Of a DNA stretch of 64,000 nt, positions 1-10,149 are shown piece by piece. Origin of the DNA: Spirometra erinaceieuropaei (taxonomy: Eukaryota > Platyhelminthes > Cestoda > Diphyllobothriidea > Diphyllobothriidae); the NCBI GenBank assembly GCA_902702965.1, contig CACRXP010000653.1, positions 137,515 to 201,514 of the forward strand, written 5' to 3'. The translations under genes and the position numbers were made by a program. The stretch's first letter is position 1; the number at the start of each line of letters is the position of its first letter. Below the pieces are notes generated by a model. It had not been told where the DNA came from. It ran no database searches and was given only the letters and a program-made list of their open reading frames with translations.

Positions 1-774
1 TTTCCCTGCCCTCCCATATCCTTTCTCAATCGATGATTTTCGCGGATTTTAAAGTAATCTCCCTACTTCGAACTCCAGAGATATGTTGAATATCACGGTG
101 GGCTCCTCTGTTTTCGCCTTCGGCTAGTAGCTTTGTCGGTCAACGACGAAGTATGACGGTCGCATCTCCCCGCGCTCTGATGACTCCTGCAACACCAAAT
201 ATCCTCTCCTCACCTGTATTTTACGCGGACTGCGACCGATCGCGTTGGGTCCCTCCTGTCCTGCTACCTTGGCGGATTTGTCTGCTCCTTCCGGCTAGGC
301 AGGGTTTGTTCGCGCCGTACGAAGACTGAGTCAACCTCGACTGGCAAATAAAGCTGAACTGAAATAGGCGGGCGTGTACTGTGCGAGTAGAATTGAAGTC
401 ATATAACCAGAGAATGTTTGAAGCTGTCTGGACCTATGAGCAAAAACCCGAAGAAAAAATGGAAGAGAAAGGAACTAATCACATCAGACTGACACAAGGC
501 GGCTGCGTATCGGCGCAAACGCCAAGTATAAATCAATCTTATACGCACCCGTGACGTTGACTGCTCCCTGTTTGCGTCTGACGACAACCTGGGGAACCAG
601 CGACGAAAATTTACGCATTCCATAGAACCTATCTTATTCCAACGTAGATATATATAGCAAATCGGACATGTCATTTGGGAAAAGAGACCTTATTGTGTAT
701 TTTTTTACGTCAGTTCCTCAGGTCGTTGTCAGACCCAGTACAAAATAAATGTTTCAAATAATGTTCGACCGTCG

Positions 775-935
775 TTTCCGACGATGTCCGCCGTGTGCTC
801 GGCAGCTAGATGAAGCAGACACGGCGACTTGTGCGCAAATTAGTTTATAGTGGTATCAGACTTGCACAGCATCTACTGCACTCATTCCTCCTCCTCCACT
901 TGAGCCCGGTATCAAGACAGAAACGTGTCAAAAGC
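775..935 (+). repeat. Dispersed repeat R, copy 1
   Basis: Matches 18860-19110 and 25925-26190: shared words include GATGTCC.CCGTGTGC, GCGACTTG.GC..A.TTAGTTTATAGTG and GCACAGCATCTACTGCACTC. In the 18.9-kb copy it directly continues the PLE RT region, so it may be the 5' non-catalytic part of that PLE family. Confidence 0.6.
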
Positions 936-1012
936 AGTTATAATTGTAAGTACACTGAAAAGTCGATAATTGTTCGGCGTTTGTCCAGTAGGTAGTCGCC
1001 GTGGGCTTCATC

Positions 1013-1182
1013 CTATTCCGATTGGTTCACGTCGCTTCCATTTCTACCTGAGACTCTGTATGCGGTATTAAACTCGATGTGCCCGTGTGCTTGGTCTCGA
1101 GAAAAACTCAGCCTGTCTTCGAATAGCAGATACCGACAATGCGGACTTTGTCCCAAATCAAACTGTGTCCGGCATGGAATGT
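1013..1182 (-). pseudogene. Old PLE remnant, C-terminal end (part 1 of a split copy)
   Basis: Read on the minus strand, this stretch continues the GIY-YIG endonuclease remnant at 4790-4997 once the foldback element between them is removed and one copy of the 5-bp duplication is kept. The joined reading gives a Penelope-type C-terminus (FHAGHSLIWDKVRIVG, then after a frame change VFLETKHTGTSSL), which matches the usual HxxGH and REFLE...TSS positions of the family. Several frame changes show it is dead. The sequence shows the reading and the junction; assignment to PLEs rests on family knowledge. Confidence 0.6.
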
Positions 1183-1744
1183 ACAGTACCTGTGCCAACT
1201 CATGAAATGCCGAGGTCAAAATTACAGTGGAAAATGTAGCGTATTTTTTGGTGTCGTTATTTGTGTTTATTTAGTTGAAATAAGGACGAAAAGACCGTTT
1301 TCTGAAGGAAAGTTTGATACGGATCTGTATATTAAATAGAAAACGGGCCGGATTAAGGCGAAATCGGAGGATTCCTGATATTCAAGCAGTTTCCTACGTT
1401 ATTAAAGCTTTCGGATGGAAATTCTTTGGCACAAAGCTAAGAAGACTCTTTCAATGCAGGAAAAATTGGATTTCATACTCAATAATTACATTTTACAATC
1501 CACCATAGATAACCTTGTCATGTCTATGTCGGACAGACTTTCTGCCGTTATTAATTCGAATGGACAATCTACAAAGTACTAATTTTTTGTATCTGTTTCT
1601 GTCCTTAATTATTTTTGACCTTTTATGCGCCCTCCTCCTTCATACGTCCTAATACGTAGCCTTTATTAACTTGGTTGTAATACAGGCGTTTCTCGAAAAT
1701 GTGACTTTTGTCGAAAATTATTTATTTTTATCTCAGTAAATAAT

Positions 1745-1939
1745 TTGAATGAATATTTCCCCGGAATGAATTTGAAGCAAGCAAGGACAGCAGAATTTAA
1801 TGGCACCACAAAATCTCGCGACCGCTTCTCAACTGCTGCCGGTCGTTGCATAACAGAAATAACAAGTGAGAAAGGTACAAAGGTTTGAATTTCGACAGAG
1901 AAAATCGATGTAAAACAGCAAGGTCAACGTGTACTGTGC
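1745..1939 (-). repeat. PLE terminal direct repeat, 3' copy
   Basis: This is the downstream (for the minus-strand element) copy of the 195-bp pseudo-LTR. It repeats the first codons of the ORF (MQRPAAVEKRSRD...). I looked for a hammerhead ribozyme core on both strands and did not see CTGATGA with GAAAC here. Confidence 0.9.
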
Positions 1940-2040
1940 GTAGACTAATCGATAAAATGGTAACTTAAAAATGCAACATGGGAATGAAAATGGGGAACTA
2001 GGCATGCCGAGGGATTTCGAAACTCAAAAGGGGCTCGGGT

Positions 2041-2890
2041 CTACCAGGGCAAGCTGAGGTTGACCACGTGGTCTAACTGTTTACATAGATCGGGTTTCTC
2101 CCGCCGTATATAGGCTGCCTCCAGGTAGCGCAATAACCGAGTAGTTCGTGCTCGAACTAATACTCGAAAAGACGTCTTAGGGTCAACCGAATGGCCACTA
2201 TCAAGGAGATGTTTTGTAATGGAAGACCGTGGAGTCTTGTTCTCCTGCTTTAGAAGCCATTTGGGCAGGTGCTCAACTGCTCTGGCTGCCAGTTGCCTTT
2301 GCGTTCGCCCAATGTACTTGCATCCACAAGTACATGTGAATTTGTAAACACAATTTGACGTGGCGTGCAATGGCAAGGCATCCTTCGCCCGTTGAACTTC
2401 GATAGCCTTAGTAGAACTGTAGAAGACGAGTTCAGCTGCGTTGTAAGTTCTTTCAATAGTGCATCTCAATCGCCGCTTGATGGTATTTGAGATGTTGTCG
2501 CCCCTAAAGGGCAAGGATATAATAACGGGCTTTTTCGGAACAGATTGCTCCGTCAGTTTTGGCCGCGAAGTGTTGCTGTACTTTTCGATGAAACGTGTTG
2601 GATATCCCCGTTTAAGCAGGGCTGTTTTTAGGCAAGAAATTTCATCATCCAGCGTTTCAATGGAGCAAATCTCTCTTGCTCTTTGGAATAGAGTGTAAAC
2701 CAAATTTCGCTTTCGTTGTATCGGCACAAAGCTCAAGAAGTGTAGGTATTGGCCTTTCCATGTCTTTGTGGAAAGCAGATCGCCGTATTGAACCATCTTC
2801 CTGTCTAGTCATGAGGACATCCAGGAAAGAGAGCTTGTTGCACTGCTCCTTCTCCATTGTGAATCTAATCTTGGGATGGAGACTGTTCAT
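2041..2890 (-). pseudogene. PLE RT thumb, linker and GIY-YIG endonuclease (frameshifted)
   Basis: The frame from the RT continues past the stop to about 2765 (SFLDVLMTRQEDGSIRRSAFHK). It then needs a shift near 2763-2770 to enter the frame starting at 2796 (TWKGQYLHFLSF...LVYTLFQRAREI). That second frame holds the linker and a GIY-YIG nuclease. In the 251-codon frame the GIY-like segment CVYKFTC lies at about residues 149-155, KYIGRT at 160-165, the R/H helix at 166-176, and a Glu in YLEAAYI near 226 in the place of the catalytic glutamate. The frame ends LSLPW. The two lesions (stop at 2906 and a frameshift near 2765) make this copy a pseudogene although its boundaries are intact. Confidence 0.85.
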
Positions 2891-2905
2891 GGCAACAAGT
2901 TGGTC

Positions 2906-4513
2906 TTAGGCTTCATCGCCGTTATCAACAATAGCAAAAATGTCGTCTACATATCTTTTGTATAGTGTTTTCCTATTCAATTTTTCTGAGAACTTTTCTT
3001 CTAGGTGACCCATAGAAATGTCGGCAAGGGTTGGACCAAGTGGACTTCCCATTGCCACTCCATCAATTTGTCTGTATATCTGTCCATTGAACAGAAATTG
3101 AACGTTTTTCGTGCATAGTTTCAACAGGTCACGTAATATTTCGGGTGACAGGCGGGTTTCAGACGCATGGTCGCATATGATGTCGATAGTCTCATCCAGC
3201 GGTACATTTGTAAACAGTGATGCAACGTCCAAAGATATCATAGTTTTGTTGGAAATGTTCTGATGCTTTATTTCTTCAATAAACTGGAAACTGTCTTTTA
3301 TTGTGTAAGTTGAAAATAGGTGTCGTATTGGCTCTATTTCCTTGACAAGCCACTGGGCTAGTCTGTGTTGGGGTGAATTAGACATAGACAGAATTGGTTG
3401 TAGAGGTATGTCCTTTTTATGCGTCTTTGGCAATCCATATAGTCTGGTGATAAATGTTCCCCTCGGTTTCAATGATAGAGCGGTTTTTTCGTCAATCAGA
3501 TTTTTGTCCAACAATTGTTTAATTATTTTCCAGGCGGATTCTTCCACTGCCTTAGTTTCATCTTTCATTTGCGTTTCGAGACGAAACTTACTAGGATCGT
3601 CTAAAATGGATTCCATTTTGTTTACGTAGTCTCTCCGGTTAAGAATGACAACCCCGTGACCTTTATCAGGCTTGGAAATTACTATTTGTTCATGCCGCTT
3701 CAATGCAGCTAGAGCAGCCATGTGTTCTTTAGTAATTGGTGTTTGTTGCGTTATTGGAGCTTTACGATACTGATGACAAATGTCCACTAGTTTTGCTTTC
3801 AGCCAACCTACGTCATCCGTGGATCTGGGTGTTAGGTCGGACAGTTGCGAATTCAAGTCTTCGAATTGAGCCTCAATTTCGACAGGGTTAATTCTTCGGT
3901 TTGGCACACAAAAGTCAAGTCCTAGTGATAGAGCCTCGATTTGTAGCTTAGTAAGTTTGATGTCCGATATATTAAGAAGAACCTCCTCGGAGTTCTGGGG
4001 AAAAATGTCGTCCGTAGGCTTCCTTTTTACTGACTTCATTAATTTAAAGAGAAATGACTCTCTAGTCTTCTTTTGTATGATACATGAGTGTTTAATGAAC
4101 ATTAACCAACAAAAGGCACTTATCTTGTCGAGAACATGCCTCGATTGGTCCAGCTGAGATTTGCTGCGGTCGACAACATCAAATGAGTCCTCTATTTTTG
4201 ATCGCGCAAGACGGTCAAGATTTTTAAAGGTTGGACGTAATCTCCCTCGACGCAGGATCTTGTAAAATTCCACAGGATACTCCTTGCTGTTTATGCAACT
4301 CTGAAGAAATTCAACACGTGTATTCTCCTTCGTTATTCTGCATCTTAGTTGTAAAACCCTTTCTAAGGACTTTTTAATGTCTGAGGGGAGGTGCTGTTTC
4401 AGAAACTTGAATGAATATTTCCCCGGAATGAATTTGAAGCAAGCAAGGACAGCAGAATTTAATGGCACCACAAAATTTCGCGACCGCTTCTCAACTGCTG
4501 CCGGTCGTTGCAT
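2906..4513 (-). pseudogene. PLE reverse transcriptase (N-terminal ORF, ends at an in-frame stop)
   Basis: This 535-codon frame starts inside the terminal repeat (MQRPAAVEKRSR...), so the same start also occurs at 1851 in the other repeat copy. The N-terminal third is the PLE-specific region. The reverse transcriptase follows, with YGLPKTHK, the motif A segment ISLDVASLFTNVPLDETI, DGVAMGSPLGPTLADI, and the catalytic YVDD at residues 521-524. The frame ends at a TAA (2906-2908) just after YVDDIFAIVDNGDEA. The downstream sequence continues in the same frame (NSLHPKIRFTMEKEQC...FLDVLMTR), so this is a nonsense mutation and not a natural end. The product would make cDNA and prime at nicks made by the endonuclease. 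As it stands the copy lacks a joined endonuclease and is probably inactive. Confidence 0.85.
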
Positions 4514-4629
4514 AACAGAAATAACAAGTGAGAAAGGTACAAAGGTTTGAATTTCGACAGAGAAAATCGATGTAAAACAGCAAGGTCAACGTGTACTGTG
4601 CCATTAAATTCTGCTGTCCTTGCTTGCTT
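4407..4629 (-). repeat. PLE terminal direct repeat, 5' copy, plus inverted tail
   Basis: The 195-bp repeat (4407-4601) is joined to an inverted 29-bp tail (4601-4629) that can fold back on 4437-4465. This long direct repeat followed by a short inverted end is a recognised PLE layout. Confidence 0.85.
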
Positions 4630-4789
4630 CAGTAAATAATATTTTCTTAACCAAACTTTGCTTTATTTCTTTGACACATCGTTTATTTTCCGCTATCAGA
4701 CTTTGGGAGCCGTAGTGTTTACCGATTTTGCGTTAAAGGCGTTAACCTGTGTTAATTCGTGACATTTCATGAGTTAGCACAGGTACTGT

Positions 4790-4997
4790 ATACATGGTCA
4801 CTTTGGATTGGTGGTCTCGGCTTTTTCCGATGTTCATGGATGCGTACAGAGACGGACTTTTCAGTCTGACCACAATAAACTGCACCGTGGGCATCGCACG
4901 CGGTCCTGTGGGCGACTTCTTTCTTGTTCAAGTATTTCACTTCATCCTTAGGGTGTACCAGCTGAGTGCGTAAATTAGACCTCGGTTTGTGCGCCAC
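4790..4997 (-). pseudogene. Old PLE GIY-YIG remnant (part 2 of a split copy)
   Basis: The minus-strand reading gives HKPRSNLRTQLVHPKDEV, ACDAHGAVYCGQTEKSVSVRIHEHR and PPIQSDHVY. This is the KP-x-LR..., C-x-x-x-Y-G-Q-T and R-x-x-EH signature of PLE GIY-YIG endonucleases. It breaks off at the FB0 right end (4789) and resumes at 1182. No upstream RT could be recognised in 5000-6000, so the copy is 5' truncated. Confidence 0.7.
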
Positions 4998-5299
4998 TCG
5001 TATTTAATGTTCTCCGGGTGTTTCTAAACAAATTCAGACACATTGTTAATATAACAAAAGAGTTCGACAGATATTTGGTTTGGGAGCTTGACTAAAACTA
5101 CTCAGTTTCTTTTTTTCTAATTTTGTCGTTTAATGCATCGGTGAACAAAAATAAGCAAATAATTCGGACCCAGCAGCCTTCTTTGTCTGAACAGCATGGT
5201 TTTGCTCGATTAGACGGGCTGGAAGCATCCCGCTTCTCAGAGATAGAGTGGTTGTTCTCGTAGTGCAAGATGACTTTCACATAACTTTCTTTACGGTAA

Positions 5300-5395
5300 G
5301 CAGCCCTGATATTTGCAACGCCTGGGACCCAATCCCGCATTGGACTTCTAACCAGCAGGTTGCGGGATCGAGCCTGACGAGGTTTAATAAGCAAG
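5300..5395 (+). repeat. Fragment of tRNA-Arg-derived SINE
   Basis: The sequence GCATTGGACTTCTAACCAGC then GGTTGCGGGATCGAGCCTG resembles the anticodon arm (loop CTTCTAA, anticodon UCU) and the T arm/B box of tRNA-Arg. It is similar to the better preserved copy at 38989-39397. The A-box half is not recognisable, so this is a fragment and not a tRNA gene. Confidence 0.45.
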
Positions 5396-6051
5396 AAATG
5401 CCCATTTCAGTCTTCCCTGTGTTTGTCGATAATGTTACCCTGCCTATATATGTATATATATGGTTGTCGAACTCACTCGATTCGTAGACAGCTCACTAAG
5501 AGTGTAATAAGTCAGGCGCAAATGGCTGTTTCAGGACTGCAATCGATCATCAATACGCCATAGGCCTTATGAGGTGAGGTATATTAAGATGCCAAGTAAT
5601 CGCGTCAGCCTCACTTTTGTGATTTGGGTCTTCCATGATCTCACTAATGAAGTCACCAGACACGCGACAAGTGCGCATAACGGTTAATTATGCCTGAAAA
5701 ACTTCAACAATGCGCATACATGAACATGGTTTAGCGGTAAAGGGCAAGACAACTTGTCCCGATTCGCTATGCAGGCGCCAGACCTGGACAATAATGTGCT
5801 TGCGACAAAATTCCCATCGCTGGTGCCTGTCCATGAAAGAAAGGTCGACAATTTCTGCGGCAACCCGATTATTCGTGCGCTAATATGGACATGGAATTAA
5901 ACAACGTGTACAACAGTCCCAAAGGATAATGGAGAAGACAACAGGCAATCCGAGCGCGATGACAGTTCAGCAGTGCTGGCTTCCTCAGAGGACTTATTGG
6001 CCTTCCGATTATATTTATTGAGACTCTCATCTTCCAAAACATATGTATTTA
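5396..6051. other. No gene recognised
   Basis: AT-moderate sequence with a short TATATATG run near 5445-5460. I see no coding signature, no tRNA and no repeat shared with the rest of the window. Confidence 0.5.
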
Positions 6052-6246
6052 TCAATCAGGAATGGGCGCACACCGATCTATTGGCTTTACGAAGCAAACA
6101 AGCTCCGTATGGGTTGCAAAGGTCACGAACAGGCAAACACTTACCAGGCTGAAGTCGGCCAAGTCATAAGAGCAGTCTTTGCCACCCATACGGAGCTTGT
6201 TTGCTTCGTAAAGCCAATAGATCGGTGTGCGCCCATTCCTGATTGA
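6052..6246. repeat. Perfect 63-bp inverted repeat with 69-bp spacer
   Basis: Positions 6052-6114 are the exact inverted complement of 6184-6246 (63 of 63 by eye), and the match continues outward after a 1-base gap. The 69-bp spacer contains no further pairing that I can see. The arms give mirrored reading frames on the two strands, which are artefacts. It may be a MITE or a head-to-head duplicated repeat. Confidence 0.9.
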
Positions 6247-6795
6247 ATAAATACCCGATCTGCAACGACAGAGAACGACAGATGGCGAGACACTGATGAA
6301 CTTCGGTTCGATAAAGTGCCTATGACCCACCTGGTAGATCCCAGTTGTGGGGAGTGTTGGTTACTAATAGGCCAGAAATTGTCATTTCAGGTTCCCTAAT
6401 GCTTGGCCCTAACAGTTCTTTTAAAGTGCATCTCAATGCGATGTGTGCATTCCTGGGATATAATTTTTGCTCACCTAAATCTCGCCTTATGTGAAATGCG
6501 TTTCAGCCTCTTAAACTTAGCAACTCAGAAATGAAGAAGGTTCTCGGCCCTGTGTTATCCGGTAGGCACTCTGCAGAACCTTTTTTAATATATTTTTTCT
6601 TAAATAATATACCTGACTTGTGTATTTCCAAGTGACACACTTTTCTTGCATATAGATGACTTTAAATTTGTCCGTCAGCACAAGACGCTACAGGATGACA
6701 CCATTTTCGGACGCATAAATAAACAACTTACACGACTTTACCTAAAGGTGTGGTGCATTTCATCTTCCTCCTTTTTGTCATATTTATCATAGTCG
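6247..6795. other. No gene recognised
   Basis: No coding similarity or shared repeat seen. The only notable text is AT-rich runs near 6580-6620. Confidence 0.5.
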
Positions 6796-6799
6796 ACAA

Positions 6800-7145
6800 A
6801 AGTTCAACGGGACAATCTAGGAGCAGGTGAAAAGCAGGCCACTGATCTCACGGATTTCAGGACCCACAGCTAAGGCCATCCTACAACAGTTGGGGCCGAA
6901 ATTCTGGCGTCGGTATGTGGAGTGCGCCTTCGTCGTCATCGAAAAGGATCAGGTGCCGTCTTCCTGGACATAAAATTCACGATGGCGATGCAGGAAAGCA
7001 ACCAGCTAGTCCTTCTTTGTGTCCTAGTCTGCCGCAAAGATGGTAATGATATAAAAAATAAAGCGTTTAAGAAAGCGACTAATACAACGCAAACGCTGAG
7101 CTTCAACAGCAACAATCAAATCAGCCAGGGTAAGATTGCGCAACC
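6800..7145 (+). pseudogene. PLE reverse transcriptase remnant (plus strand)
   Basis: Around 6900-6950 the plus strand reads FWRRYVECAFVVIEKDQV, a decayed version of the PLE motif YVDDTFVIIEKD. After a shift it reads FTMAMQESNQLVLLCVLVC and then KKATNTTQTLSFNSNNQIS, the region just after the catalytic motif (FLDVLV, YRKxTNTxxxLxFxSNHPxS). The catalytic aspartates are lost (YVEC). Opposite in orientation to its neighbours at 7.25-9.3 kb. Confidence 0.7.
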
Positions 7146-7249
7146 TGGAAACTGGAGTGGCCGAAAAACTGTCCCCGCTCATGGCATCTCGTACATTCCC
7201 GTTTTTAAAGTAATGCGTATGTCTCGCCCCCAGCCACTAGGACCTTAAG

Positions 7250-7420
7250 ACCCGGTCCCGTAATTGCACAGTTATCTTAGGCACGGGATACAATACACTA
7301 CACCAGACTACTTCCTGGAGTTCCCTCGGTCCTTGATTTTCATGACCCTGTTGCGCATAGTAGCTTTGGTGCAGGGCTGTAGGTGACTGGGCAGGGCACC
7401 GTATGCTGACGCCAGATCAA
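7250..7420 (-). pseudogene. Short PLE linker/endonuclease remnant
   Basis: The minus strand of 7320-7375 (ACCAAAGCTACTATGCGCAACAGG...) parallels 7690-7745 (GAAAGCTACCATGAGCAGGA...). It encodes the MRxxxMKIK segment that precedes the PLE GIY-YIG domain. It appears to be a second, independent copy end-to-end with the one at 7475-7770. Confidence 0.4.
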
Positions 7421-7474
7421 CACATCGATTGACTGAATTCTCATTCAAAGCCCAGACATTAATCGGTTATCGAA

Positions 7475-7770
7475 TTATCCTGCTTCCGCGATCGACGATT
7501 GTCTTACTGACCGCGAAGTTAAACTCGTGACCCGTTTAGATGCTGCGGACGGGCATTTGTGATTAGTTCGCACCTCCTCGCACAGACAGCTTATGTTCGT
7601 GTATGCGGGATTCGAGCACGCGCTCAATCTGACCTGTGTAAATGCACGGACAGTTTGGGCACACAGTGACATATACTATATAAGACAGCTCCTTCGTATT
7701 TAGTCGGTGTTTGATTTTCATGGCCCTCCTGCTCATGGTAGCTTTCAGTCGGTTGGTAATTCCAACACGC
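7475..7770 (-). pseudogene. PLE GIY-YIG remnant, downstream half of a copy split by FB1
   Basis: The minus strand reads RVGITNRLKATMSRRAMKIK, then VCPNCPCIYTGQIERVLESR and IHEHKLSVRGG. This is the linker (VGxxxKPxATMRR) and the C-x-x-C...YTGQxxR...R-x-HEH core of the endonuclease. The upstream half of the same copy lies at 8762-9297, on the other side of the foldback element. Later residues run into stops and frame changes. Confidence 0.75.
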
Positions 7771-7775
7771 ACTGT

Positions 7776-8756
7776 AAGTATGCTAACTCATGAAATGTTA
7801 AGCGAAATTCTGAAATGCGCCTTCGTTTCGAAAAGATTATTTAAGTAGGATTTTAAGATTAATCAACTTGCAGCATAATCCAAAAATAATTAAACGTTTT
7901 CAGGATGCCCCCTTTTGAACGAACTTCTTTCCAGCCGCATGCGAAAAGCACACGCCGCAAAAATGGCTACTTATTAGCATGAATTTTTCTCGTTGATTTT
8001 CAATGCCCTTAAAGATTCAATTATATTTCATGAAAAGCATGCATTGAAATACTCATTCTTCTACCCATTTGGTATAACATTAGGTCTACTTCCAATTGTG
8101 TACTCAAAGGAAGGTTATAATATGATTTTTAAAAACTTTTCCAATTTCCGAATAATTTTGAATCCGACCTGCCGTTACATCTGTATTCAGGTTTTCCCAA
8201 CTACAATCCGTATACTTCCCGCGTACGGGAAACCATGCATTTCTCTACGCTATTAAGAGGAGACCATGTGGGGTTCATACGATTTAGCAGTGGATTTGAG
8301 TCATATTGTAAACCTTACAAGCAACGTTAGTAAATGCAGTGACACGATGTTTTATAAACGTGCATTTCGCGGTATTAAAAATCGCATAATTGGGAACTTT
8401 TTAAAACTTAATTGTACCCCCGTCGAGTATAAAGTTGGAAGAATATCTAATTTTCTACCGAATCAGTAAAAAATGAAGATTTTTACGCATGTTTTCCATG
8501 AAATATAATTGGATTTTTAAGGGCATCTCAAATCAAGGAGAAAAATTCCTGCTACTTAAGTAGTCACTTTTTTACAGAGTGTGGCTTTTGTATGCAGCCG
8601 GGAAAAAGTTCATTCAAAAGCTGACATCCTGAAGAAGTTGAATTATTTTTGGATTATGCTGTAAGGCGATTACGATTACAACCCTACTTATGTAGTCTTT
8701 TCGAAAAGAAAATGCATTTCTGAATTTCGGTTAACATTTCATGAGTCAGCACACCT
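7776..8756. mobile_element. Foldback DNA element FB1 (981 bp)
   Basis: The termini AAGTATGCTAACTCATG and (inverted) AGGTGTGCTGACTCATG are alike. The arms stay complementary for some 450 bp on each side, as in the paired runs near 7860-7990 and 8520-8660. It is bracketed by ACTGT at 7771-7775 and 8757-8761. No protein of its own is apparent. It interrupts a minus-strand PLE between linker and endonuclease. Confidence 0.85.
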
Positions 8757-8761
8757 ACTGT

Positions 8762-9297
8762 AGTCCCGCAGTAATGTGTTCAGCTGCTTCTGGAGCATTC
8801 TTTATGTATGGAAGGGCTTGCTATGTTCTGTTCGGGTCTTCTCGGGTCGAATACATAGGCATGGGCCCATAAACGCCTTTGGAACTCCATTCCGCACAAA
8901 CGGGCAGCTGATATATCGGGACTCACGTGCTTTTTCTTCCCGAGTGCTGCAGTGGGTCAGAATCTTTTTGAAAGCGTTCTCACACAGGTTCCTTTGTGGA
9001 TCACCGGATGGTTGCTGTGAAACCTGAAAACTTCTGTGGTGTTCGTTGTCTTCCTGTAGACTGTTGTGTCAATTTTGTCGTTATGACTTCGTTTGATGAG
9101 CCCATCACGCAAGAGCAGCTGCTGTTCCTTTTCGTTTTCCCACGTATATTTGGGTTTTCAATTAACGGGATTACTTATTCGTCCTCCGAACTTAAGGTCA
9201 GACTTCACTGATTCCATCCTAATGCAGTTTTTAAGTCTGTCTCGTCTGCAGGGAATTTGGGACCCCCTTTAGTGCAACCTGCTTTTGGATCAGTATA
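8762..9297 (-). pseudogene. PLE RT C-terminal remnant, upstream half of a copy split by FB1
   Basis: The minus strand reads RSHNDKIDTTVYRKTTNTTE, then VFRFHSNHPVIHKGTCVRTL and, near the element junction, a decayed IxKECSR segment. This is the post-catalytic part of PLE RT (TVYRKxTxT...FxSNHPxxHKxxxVxTL). Removing FB1 joins it to VGITNRLKATMSRR at 7770. Another foldback (FB2) begins at 9302, so the rest of the RT is missing on that side. Confidence 0.7.
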
Positions 9298-9301
9298 CAG
9301 T

Positions 9302-9985
9302 AGGTGGGCTAACTCATGAAATGCCAACCGAAATTCCGAAATGCGTTTTCGTTTCGAAAAGATTAATTTAGTAGAGTGTTTAGACTAATCATCATGCTGC
9401 ATAATTCTATGATATTTCAGTTACCACAGGATGTCGGCTTTCGAACGAACTTCCTTCTGGCTGCATGCAAAAACTACACTCTGTAAAAATCGACTACTTA
9501 TGTAACATGCATTTTTTCACTGATTTTCGATGCCCTCAAAAATCCAATAATATTCCATGGGAAATATGCATAAAAATATTTATTCTTTTCCTCATTCGAT
9601 AGAAAATTACGTCCTCTTCCAATCTTATACTCGAAGAAAGGATATAATGCGGTTTTCAAGAACTTTTCCAATTCCTGAATAATTTTGAACCCGCTCTACC
9701 GTTACACTTGGATTCAGGGTTTCCAATATACAAGCCGTATATTTTCCGCGTGCGGAAAACCACACAGTTGTCTACGCTATAAATAGGAGATTGCATGGGG
9801 TTCATGAAATTTAGCAGTGGATTTGGGCCATACTGTTAACTTTACAAGCCACATTGGTAAAAGCAGAGACATGATGTTTTATGAACGGCCATTTCACGGT
9901 ATTTAAAAGTCCCACAATTAGAACCTTTTTTAAAACCGAATTATGTCCTTCCTTCGAGTATAAAATCCAAATTTCTACCGAGCCC
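9302..9985. mobile_element. Foldback element FB2, right end missing
   Basis: It starts with AGGTGGGCTAACTCATGAAATG directly after ACAGT (9297-9301). It then follows FB1 and FB3 closely: AAAAGATTAAT, GGATGTCGGCTTTCGAACGA, TATACTCGAAGAAAGGATATA. Homology stops near 9985 (CTACCGAGCCCGCC), before the outer part of the right arm. Confidence 0.75.
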
Positions 9986-10149
9986 GCCTCCAGTCATCTT
10001 AACTCTCTCCCTCTCTCTTGATACAGGATCATGGCCGTCGTGAAAGGAGAGAGTGCGGTAGATGCTGTGCAAATCCCCCTCCCCATACTATCATCCCTGT
10101 GCTTGTCACCACTGTATCCCCCACGGTCAGTGCTAGTCGTCATCACTCG

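Larger units (their letters stand above)
1745..4629 (-). mobile_element. Full-length Penelope-like retroelement with terminal direct repeats
   Basis: A 195-bp sequence occurs at 1745-1939 and again at 4407-4601 with one mismatch seen by eye (C/T in AAAATYTCGCG). This is the pseudo-LTR arrangement typical of PLEs. The right copy is followed by 29 bp (4601-4629) that are the inverted complement of 4437-4465 inside the repeat. The whole is bracketed by an 11-bp direct repeat CAGTAAATAAT (1734-1744 and 4630-4640), taken as the target-site duplication. Coding runs on the minus strand: reverse transcriptase first, GIY-YIG endonuclease second. The near-identical terminal repeats imply a recent insertion, although the coding region is broken twice. 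Confidence 0.88.
1188..4784. mobile_element. Foldback DNA element FB0, interrupted by a PLE
   Basis: The left end (ACCTGTGCCAACTCATGAAATG) and the right end are inverted copies with a single mismatch over about 26 bp. The element is bracketed by ACAGT (1183-1187) and ACTGT (4785-4789), a 5-bp duplication differing at its central A/T. Without the younger PLE and its duplication inside, FB0 would be about 0.7 kb. It carries no open reading frame of its own. The same terminal sequence recurs at 7776, 9302, 10894 and 19295, which defines a family. It is non-autonomous, and I could not assign it to a named DNA transposon superfamily. Confidence 0.75.

Noticed and set aside
399..674. 91-codon open frame on the minus strand
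   Set aside because: No domain. The stretch 1-370 on the plus strand ends GGCAAATAAAGCTGAACTGA, which looks like a retroelement tail, so the frame is probably chance.
1745..1939. Hammerhead ribozyme in the terminal repeat of the youngest PLE
   Set aside because: Neither strand shows CTGATGA or a GAAAC at the right spacing.
6043..6330. Two mirrored open frames on opposite strands
   Set aside because: Both are produced by the perfect inverted repeat at 6052-6246 and encode the same residues.
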